Assembly (NCBI GenBank): GCA_009363875.1
Contig: CM018694.1
Span: 30,141,415-30,205,414, forward strand
DNA from: Mikania micrantha
Taxonomy: Eukaryota; Streptophyta; Magnoliopsida; Asterales; Asteraceae
Reading direction: 5' to 3'
DNA length: 64,000 bases
Position 1 is the first letter of the stretch; every line of letters starts with the position of its first letter. Of the stretch, positions 56,647-64,000 are shown piece after piece. Under the pieces are notes generated by a model, which was given only the letters and a program-made list of their open reading frames with translations, searched no databases and was not told the origin of the DNA. The position numbers were made by a program, and so were the translations under genes.

Positions 56647-56667
56647 ATTTTGGGACGAAATTTCTCT

Positions 56668-56680
56668 AACAAGGGGAGAC
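56668..56680 (+). other. Polypurine tract of T3
   Basis: AACAAGGGGAGAC directly before the TGTAACATCAG of the 3' LTR. Confidence 0.88.
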
Positions 56681-58234
56681 TGTAACATCAGTGCCGGAAT
56701 CGTACCGGAACAGTGATCTCAACAGTGCCATGAACAGAAATCATGTACGAACTATACGTGTTTCATTTTATGTCATGTTTATATCATATATCATTATCAT
56801 TTTATGTTATCAAACAACAGACTCAGAATCATTTCAGGGAAACAGAACTCAGAAAACATGGTTCATCAGTCAGATAATTATCTGGCAATACAGAACCATC
56901 ATATGATTATGTGTTAAGATTTATTATGTATAAACGTATATGCGGCCTTACAGAACAAATTAACACGGATGTTGTTATGTGAATGCTAAATCGATGGATT
57001 ATTCGTATAGGTGACGATCTGTACGAATAAATCTGGAAGTTTAACATTCTGAATGATATCCAATAATTAGAAATCTACATTGAAAAGTATAGTTATCGCC
57101 GTGTTCGTACGGGTGACGATTCGAACGAATACGCGCGACGACTATACGATTCGAATTTAAACAGCAAATTTAATATTTTTGAAAATTTAAAAATAAAAAG
57201 AAGATATTTAGTTAATTTACTTGGAATAACCACCTAAAATAATTTTTCAAGTTCTTGTTTTAAATCCGAGTCGTTCTTGAAAATTTCGTTACTAGGAATC
57301 AAACCAGGAATCATTTCATAATCAAAAGAATTTGGTAATGGGCCCGCAATTGGCCCAAGGGGCTCAACCCAAGCCCATCATGGGGAAACATCACATTTCT
57401 TAGATAAATTATGTTTTAATAAAAGAAGTTAAATTGTAAACTTGTTTAAATTAAATTAGATGATTTTTCTAAATTAATGTAAACTTAAAATGAGTTAAAT
57501 TAAAACATGTTAATTAAGACTTGTTATAATTAAACTGTTGGGACACGGGTTACAAATGGGTATCTGAGTTAGACTAGTGGACACGGGTTACAAATGGGTA
57601 TCTGAGTTAGACTAGTTAGATTAAATCTTAGAAACACATTAGTACATTGGACACTTAGTTGCACACCGAGACTAAACCTTAGATACGACGACTAATACGT
57701 ATACTTATCGCATTCGAATTCGAATTCTTTTAAAACAACTCTGGAACTGAAGATACATAGTTTACAAACAAAGAGTGCGCATTTTGTGGTAGTACAGTAC
57801 AGAGCAACACAAGTGAGTGCCTTGCCCCTTTTCTAAACATTTTTCTTTTCAAACGCGGAGCTGAGAAGCATGCGTAAACTGTTTTATTTAAATTTTTTTA
57901 CGTATATGCTTTTAATTATTATTGTTTATTATATATGCTTGAGTAATACCTAAATTCTAAACTCTAAACAAACCCTTAGTCCATCGAATTCAAATTCCAG
58001 AATCTAAATTCAAAGTGAAATCAAAAGAACAAAAGCTAAAGATCAAAAGCAATGGAAATCAAATCGAGTGTGTGATTTGTAAACTAAGGATCCTACTCAT
58101 AAATCTATAATCATTGTCAAATCATGGAATTCTAAAGATCAAAATCAAGACACTCAAGGAAATCAAGAAAATCATAATTGTGTGTGAATCATTGAAATAA
58201 TGAAATCATTAATGCTTGAGTTAAGGTGGATGTC
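56681..58234 (+). repeat. 3' LTR of T3, internally deleted and truncated
   Basis: Starts like 43081. About 1.3 kb of the 5' LTR (roughly 43690-45015, including the CGAACC cluster) is missing at a junction near 57295; about 85 bp is missing near 57940; a 45-bp stretch (GGACACGGGTTACAAATGGG and on) is duplicated at about 57540-57620. It stops at GTGGATGTC where the TR-GAG element starts; the 5' LTR continues past that point (46010). Confidence 0.9.
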
Positions 58235-60575
58235 TATATTACCCGTAAAAAAAATGTAACTAATAAAAAAAACTGGTTTGGAAACCGACACAAGCAAAAC
58301 TAATATTCTAATAATTATAATAGAATTAATCAATATCTCAATCCACATATAATATTCTGATCGTGAAGTAGATGCCATTTATTACAATTAACCAAATTTG
58401 AAAATAAATAAACGATGGTACACAACCATTCATATTTTGCATGGTAACCGAAAGAATTAATTGATATTAAAGATAATTAAACAATAAAATTTTTATCCTT
58501 AATGACAATTAAATAGTAACCTGATCGATTTCCTTTCCACTCCCATAGGACAACATATCTGATCATCACATAACCTCCTCTGATCCGATATCATTTAGAA
58601 TATACAGTTCGAAAACATCATCCTCAATTGCAAACAAAGAAGAAATCAAAAAGAAACCATTAAACCCTCGTACTCATATCCTTAAATCGAGTTGCACCTC
58701 TTATATCAAAAGGGGAACACGAGTAATTTTGCATCTTCTTTGTTACAACAATATACAGTTTATATCAGATCCTTGTGGTTCGCCAGGAACCATCACCAAG
58801 ACTTACAACCGGAAAAGAAAACAAGACCAACGCACGGAACCGTCAAACCATGATTTCCGGTTCAATTAATGATTATTCAAATTCTATCGAGTAAAAATCT
58901 TTCTCTGACTCGCTTTTAGACTACTATTAAGGTAAAATATTCTCAATCCACTAGGCCCGTTTAATTCTCCTATATAGTTCATCACGGTTTTCTTTTGACA
59001 ATCCTATGTCAATCGCTTACGATTAAATCTTCGTATTCGGTTGAATTTTTGTTAAAAATGTAAACATATTAACTGATTTTGAATTGTTATTACATATCAC
59101 AACTACGCATGGATATATTTGTATATATATGCATATAAGAATTGGGTATGAATTATCATGTAAATTATGTAGTAATCTGCGAAATAACAGTGATTAAGAA
59201 GAAGCCAGTCGGTTAAGGATTATATAATAAATGAGCTGCATAACAAACAAATAGAAGCTTAGATCAATTGGTTAGTCCATAGGTGTTGTTTCCAAGAGAT
59301 CACGATTTCAAAACCCTCTTGGACTTTTTATTCTTTTAAATAATTTTGGAACCAGAATTAACAATTTAAACAAACATATATATATATATATATATAATAA
59401 TAATAAATAAATAAATGGATTGTCAAATAAACCGGCTTGACCGGTTTAACGTTAAAAGTCCAAATCACCAAAATACAATTGAATTCGTATATGGATCATA
59501 ACTCGGCTAAACTAACTTGAAGTCACTCAAAAACACAAATTTCTGAATCGATCGAGTGTTGGATTGCTTGCTTATTATTTGAATTATTTGTTAAGCCTAA
59601 GGTACGGATTCTGTTTATTTAACTCATAGTATATTTTGTTTGTCTCATTTGTTCTATTCGTTTAATTAAGTTAAACCGTATGGTATTCGACCATCCGTTA
59701 GTTCTAATTCTGATTGGTTTTGCATGCGATATAATTATAGAATTTGTATTCATTATTGCATGTTCCGATATATTGATTTATAAGATTATATGATACTTCG
59801 ATTTGTTGTATCCTTAAATTGTTTCGATTCCAGTACCCGAGCAGAGCCTCCGGTAGGTGATTCTACTGGTGCGTCATTATGGCATCAATGGCGTAGCACT
59901 TTCCGTGATGGTGTGACTGGTTCACGGCGTCTCTATTTAGTACTCTGATAGTACAACTGTGCACTTACTGAATTTTGAAGAGGCGTATGGACTGGTCCTA
60001 GGATAATTGTTTTGTTTTGGTGAGTGTTGGTGTGTGCCCACATACAGCTCACAATTTGGTACATTAGGCCGACGGCTCTGTGTACACCTTTTGTTTTGTT
60101 TTGTTTTGTGCTCAAATGGGTATCTCCTTACCATATGAATTATTTGATTATGTATTCGTTCTGATTAATTGAAATTGTTAATCGTATGGTTAGTTCGTTC
60201 TGACATTCGTTATCAAGTTGAAATGTGTCCGCTTTCTTTGCCACCATCTTTTGTCGCTTTTGTAATCGTTTTTTTTATTTCTCATCATTACTATTGTTCT
60301 TTCGTTACCGAGCAGTTTTTGGCTCAGCCGTATATTTTTTTTGTTTTCTTCATTTTTATAACAGGTACACGTGGGATCCAAGGAATGTGTGAAGTGAAGA
60401 TAAAGAGATTTGAGAGTTTAAATTAATTTTCTTAATAAGTGATGTAATTAGGTATTGCTATTCTTTTAGTCAAAATATGTATTTATTTAGGGTTAAATTC
60501 ATTAAATAGAGAATATGAATTGTTCTGATCTCTGTAATAGTGACACGTCAGCCCTAGTCGGGTTGGGGTGTTACA
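58235..60575 (+). repeat. 5' LTR of TR-GAG element, 2341 bp
   Basis: Starts TATATTACCCG (3' copy TATAATACCCG) and ends GGGTGTTACA; the outer bases are TA, not the usual TG. Contains a tRNA-like segment (59253-59327), a (TA)n run (about 59368-59415), and a GTTTT run near 60090-60110. The open frames 59933-60426 have no recognisable product. Confidence 0.85.
59253..59327 (+). other. tRNA-like segment in TR-GAG LTR
   Basis: TAGATCAATTGGTTAG resembles a tRNA box A region (10 of 11 consensus sites), followed by a weaker box B-like GATTTCAAAACCC and a T5 run. CCAAGAG and CTCTTGG pair perfectly around the box B part. A relic of a tRNA or SINE in the LTR is the likely reading. Confidence 0.4.
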
Positions 60576-60579
60576 GTTA

Positions 60580-60591
60580 TGGTATCAAAGC
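60580..60591 (+). other. Primer binding site of TR-GAG element
   Basis: TGGTATCAAAGC, one mismatch to the initiator tRNA-Met complement, four bases after the LTR end. The leader 60592-60717 has nothing else of note. Confidence 0.85.
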
Positions 60592-60717
60592 AAAAGGCTC
60601 TTTCCTGTAGAAAACTTAAACTAATAAATCATGTGAGATTAATGGGTAGACATCGGGTCAGGATTAAAAATTTTTGATAAGTCAACACTATTTCCTAAAT
60701 TATGTAACATGTTTTAG

Positions 60718-61866
60718 ATGTCGTCTGAGAACACGCAATCAGACCCTGCGATCACAGCCACGATTACAGCCTCAATCAATCGAGTTTTCAACGAACAACT
60801 TCCAAATATCATGGAAACAATTGTGGACATGTTGACTCCTACGAGGAACTTTCCACCACCTCCACATTCTCCGTTGTATCCACCTCCTCCTATTCCTGAT
60901 CCTCCACCATATAGTCCAGAAACTCATGCCGACAAAACATCTGGAATTCATGTGTGGCTATCAAGGTTTCAAAAACAAAAGCCACGATCTTTTACTTCTA
61001 CACCTGATCCCATGGATGCTTGTAACTGGATAATGCATGTTGAGAAGATTTTTTAAGTCCTGGGAGTTGAGGAACAATTCAAAGTAAGATTAGCTGCTTA
61101 TAACCTCAAAGATGATGCACAGTCTTGGTGGAGGGGAATCAAGCATGCTCATGGTGGGGATTCATATGCAGCTACTTTGAATTGGAATGAGTTTAAAGAA
61201 GTATTTTATCGTCAGTATTTTTCAACTTCACATCAAGAAAAGTACTATCGAGAATATGCTACAATTGCACAAAAGGAAGATGAGCCGATGAGGGAATTCA
61301 TGGCTCGATTCACAAGATTGGCAAGCTTTCAAGGAGAGGCTGCTGGAAATCAATAGGTCCAAGCTAACAAGATTAAACGGGCAATATGTGAAAAGTTTAG
61401 AAAGTTGATTGTTATGAGTAAGTTTAACATCATCACCGAGGTTGCTGATGCGGTTCAGACACTAGGGTTGGCAGAGAAAATGGTTCCTACTGAGGAGAAA
61501 CGAAAAAGAGATTATGATGATGATAATTATGCCGTTTCTGAAAACAAGAAAGCCAAACCAAATCGTAATAAGAACCGCCATACTCAATTGCAAATATATC
61601 AACCACAAAATCAAGAAGAAAAGAACAAGAATAGTTTTATTGCCATTTGTAAACTTTGTGGAAAAACACATCGAGGCACATGCCATCGGTTGACGGGAGC
61701 ATGTTTTCAATGTGGACAAGTTGGGCATCTCGCTAGGGACTGTAAAAATCCAAGGCCTCGACATAATGGGAACAATGAAGGGACCAATGCGCCCCTTAAT
61801 ATCGGTGGGAGAGTTTTCGCATTGACAAACGAAGAGGCTGAAAATCCACCAAACAATAATGCATGA
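60718..61866 (+). pseudogene. gag: Gag of TR-GAG element with two in-frame stops
   Basis: ATG 60718 (MSSENTQSDPAITATITAS), Pro-rich stretch, capsid core (DPMDACNWIMHVEKIF, AQSWWRGIKHAHGG, EFKEVFYRQYF, EFMARFTRLASFQGEA), Lys-rich part (KRKRDYDDDN), then two zinc motifs, CKLCGKTHRGTC and canonical CFQCGQVGHLARDC. In-frame TAA 61054-61056 and TAG 61354-61356 break it; otherwise one frame of 382 codons. The style is gypsy chromovirus Gag. No protease follows: after TGA 61864-61866 only about 300 bp of AT-rich sequence precede the 3' LTR. Confidence 0.92.
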
Positions 61867-62167
61867 TCAAGAGAACAAGAGAATAATATGTCATCTGATG
61901 ACAAAGTAATTTGAAACGCGTTGGTTCTTAATTTATTTGACATGCCTAGACGTTATTAAGTAGTTATTCCAATATAACTACTATTGCAAAGTGATTTTAA
62001 CAGACGACTCGTATTTGTTATTTAGACTTATTTGAAACTAAGAAATTGATATTTGTTATAAGTGTCTTTGGGTTGTACGACTTTTCTATTTTATGTTCCC
62101 TTTGCTAATTCGCAAATTCGAATTTAAATAAATTTCGAGAAGGAAATTTTTCTAAGTGGGGTATGAT
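61867..62167 (+). other. 3' untranslated part and polypurine tract of TR-GAG element
   Basis: AT-rich without a gene. It ends AATTTCGAGAAGG...AAGTGGGGTATGAT, like the region after pol in complete gypsy elements, directly before the 3' LTR. Confidence 0.7.
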
Positions 62168-62860
62168 TATAATACCCGTAAAAAAATGTAACTAATAAAA
62201 AAAACTGGTTTGGAAACCGACACAAGCAAAACTAATATTCTAATAATTATAATAGAATTAATCAATATCTCAATCCACATATAATGTTCAGATCGTGAAG
62301 TAGATGCCATTTATTACAATTAGCCAAATTTGAAAATAAATAAACGATGGTATACAACCATTCATATTTTGCATGGTAACCGAAAGAATTAATTGGTATT
62401 AAAGATAATTAAACAATAAAATTTTTATCCTTAATGACAATTAAATAGTAACCTGATCGATTTCCTTTCCACTCCCATAGGACAACATATCTGATCATCA
62501 CATAACCTCCTCCGATCCGATATCATTTAGAATATACAGTTCGAAAACATCATCCTCAATTGCAAACACAGAAGAAATCAGAAATAAACCATTACACCCT
62601 CATACTCATATCCTTAAATCGAGTTGCACCTCTTATATCAAAAGGGGAACACGAGTAATTTTGCATCTTCTTTGTCTCAACCATATACACTTTATATCAG
62701 ATCCTTGTGGTTCGCCAGGAACCATCACCAAGACTTACATCCGGAAAAGAAAACAAGACCAACGCACGGAACCGTCAAACCATGATTTCCGGTTCAATTA
62801 ATGATTATTCAAATTCTATCGAGTTTATAATCTTTCTCTGACTCGCTTTTAGACTACTAT
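62168..62860 (+). repeat. 3' LTR of TR-GAG element, interrupted
   Basis: Matches 58235-58930 with few changes (about 3% by eye) and stops at AGACTACTAT, where the 5' LTR continues TAAGGTAAA. Confidence 0.92.
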
Positions 62861-64000
62861 TGTCACACCCCCACCTCATCCCACCTGAGAATGATGTCAT
62901 CAAAAGGGTAGCGGAAGCATAGTGGTGATGTCTCAGAGCATGAGGGGTGACTTACTTGATCCGGTATCATCATAGCACACAGATTACGAAAAGTAAAACT
63001 TACATTACAAGGTTCGTGGTTACAAATATTATTACAGTTTATACATATTACAATTTATTTAATTACAGTTATTGCTAGTGCTGTGAGTGCATCCTCACCG
63101 TTGTCCTTGATTGCCTGCAAAAGTTTTAGTTTCGAAAACATCAGCACAAAGCTGGTGAGTTCATACAGTTTAGTTAAATCATATGATATGACAGTTAAGT
63201 TCAAATACATGTTCACAGTTCCGGATAACCATGGGACCCGTATCTAGTTCCTTTCGGACAATATGTTCAGTTCTCGATATTACCCGTCGGTACATATCTT
63301 ATTGCCTCATTATCTTAATGTCTATCACACCATTAAGAAGTTCAGGAAACAGATAACAAACATTCACACCAGGGGAGATGCAATCCTCCCAGTGAATGGG
63401 GTGTCAACCGATAGTACTATCAATGTTTTCTGCTCGGCCACACATGGGTTCACTAGATACAGTTCAAGAATGAGGACTTTGATATCATGATAGAGATACT
63501 AACGGCAACAATCCCATGAAATCCACAAATTCAGTTAATCACATGAAATCACGCAGATAACAGTGACACATATCATATGATCAAGAAAAGTTTAGCAGTT
63601 ATACCCCGATGTTTATACAACATTAAAAGAACAGGGGTGGTACGAAACTCACCTGAGTTCAGATGAGTGCTAAGATCTCGCGTAACCGGTGCTAATAATG
63701 TAAATCTGCATTAGGTTATATTTGATTAATGATTTATGTTCTAACCTGCTGATTAAATCTGTTTGAACGTTCGATGTCATAGACATTGTAATGAAAAGTC
63801 ATCAAACCGATATTCGGTGTTTAATTAGTTATTGAATCTAATATCATACAATGTATGATAATGTAGGTACCTAGACTGATTTAGATACCTAATATGAAGT
63901 TGATGACATGCTTGATTAATCAAAATAATCTCTGATTAACCAGTTAGGTAATGTTGTTGATTATGCTCCTGAAACAGTTTTCAGATGAAATCACAGCTTA
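62861..64000 (-). mobile_element. E5: family-E LTR, minus strand, cut by window end
   Basis: Minus-strand end GGTGGGGGTGTGACA. Its reverse complement follows 26130-27247 (AAGTAAGTCA, CTGAGACATCACCACTATGCTTCCGC). It inserted in the TR-GAG 3' LTR; possible target flank ACTAT (62856-62860). Whether it is a solo LTR or a whole element cannot be seen. The open frame 63263-63490 has no recognisable product. Confidence 0.88.

Larger units (their letters stand above)
43081..58234 (+). mobile_element. T3: Tekay-like gypsy element of T1 family
   Basis: 5' LTR, PBS, gag, protease, RT, RNase H, integrase, polypurine tract and a 3' LTR cut by the TR-GAG element at 58235. The integrase is interrupted by solo LTR S (51484-55988). 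Inserted in E2 RT; the left flank ATCCC cannot be matched because the right flank is outside the window. Confidence 0.9.
58235..62860 (+). mobile_element. TR-GAG-like non-autonomous gypsy element
   Basis: LTR 58235-60575, PBS, a single gag ORF, polypurine-like tract, 3' LTR from 62168 cut by E5 at 62861. The internal part is only 1592 bp and has no pol at all. This matches the published TR-GAG class (terminal repeats flanking a gag only). Inserted in the 3' LTR of T3. Confidence 0.85.

Overview
This window is plant nuclear DNA made almost wholly of nested LTR retrotransposons. I found no host gene, rRNA gene or functional tRNA gene. All recognisable proteins are Ty1/copia or Ty3/gypsy Gag and Pol, PBS sites match plant initiator-methionine tRNA, and the bases between coding parts are AT-rich. 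The element types (a Sirevirus-like copia with an extra 3' ORF, and Tekay/Del-like gypsy elements with LTRs of 2-4.5 kb) suggest a large dicot genome. Asteraceae is my best guess; that is inference, not proof.

Layout. (1) 54-13857: a young, nearly intact Sirevirus-type copia element (here SIR) with 635-bp LTRs that differ at about 8 sites by eye, TSD GTTTG, gag, an open pol and a 1158-codon 'env-like' third ORF. It sits 14 bp inside the LTR start of an unidentified element X (pieces 1-53 and 13858-13871), which itself interrupts gypsy element T1. (2) 13872-21155, minus strand: T1, a decayed Tekay-like gypsy element with a 4.5-kb LTR. (3) 21156-24061, minus strand: remains of a copia element with a degraded gag and a PBS. 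(4) 24062-31685 plus 43034-43080, plus strand: family-E gypsy copies in tandem (partial LTR, integrase, full 2.1-kb LTR, PBS, pre-gag ORF, gag, protease, RT). (5) 31686-43033, minus strand: G4, a complete but mutated gypsy element inserted in the RT of E2 (TSD AATTT, 2.6-kb LTRs). (6) 43081-58234, plus strand: T3, a gypsy element of the T1 family, whose integrase is interrupted by solo LTR S (51484-55988, TSD GTAGT). (7) 58235-62860: a gag-only, TR-GAG-like element inserted in the 3' LTR of T3. (8) 62861-64000: a minus-strand family-E LTR inserted in the 3' LTR of the TR-GAG element and running off the window.

The right-hand part is therefore at least four layers deep (E2 > T3 > TR-GAG > E5). 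Gypsy reading frames carry stops, frameshifts and some lost catalytic residues, so those elements are non-autonomous fossils. SIR is the only element with an open pol; its visible lesions are an in-frame TAG and a frame break in gag.

The most notable material is not standard coding sequence: the SIR third ORF with a branch point and 3' splice site just before its ATG; clusters of CATTCG/CGAATG palindromes in every non-coding part of SIR; a 28-nt GT...AG segment between SIR gag and pol; a TATA-bearing repeat of about 226 bp with 1, 2 or 3 copies in related LTRs; clusters of CGAACC and GGCCCA in those LTRs; tRNA-like sequence inside two unrelated LTR families; and a coiled-coil ORF upstream of gag.
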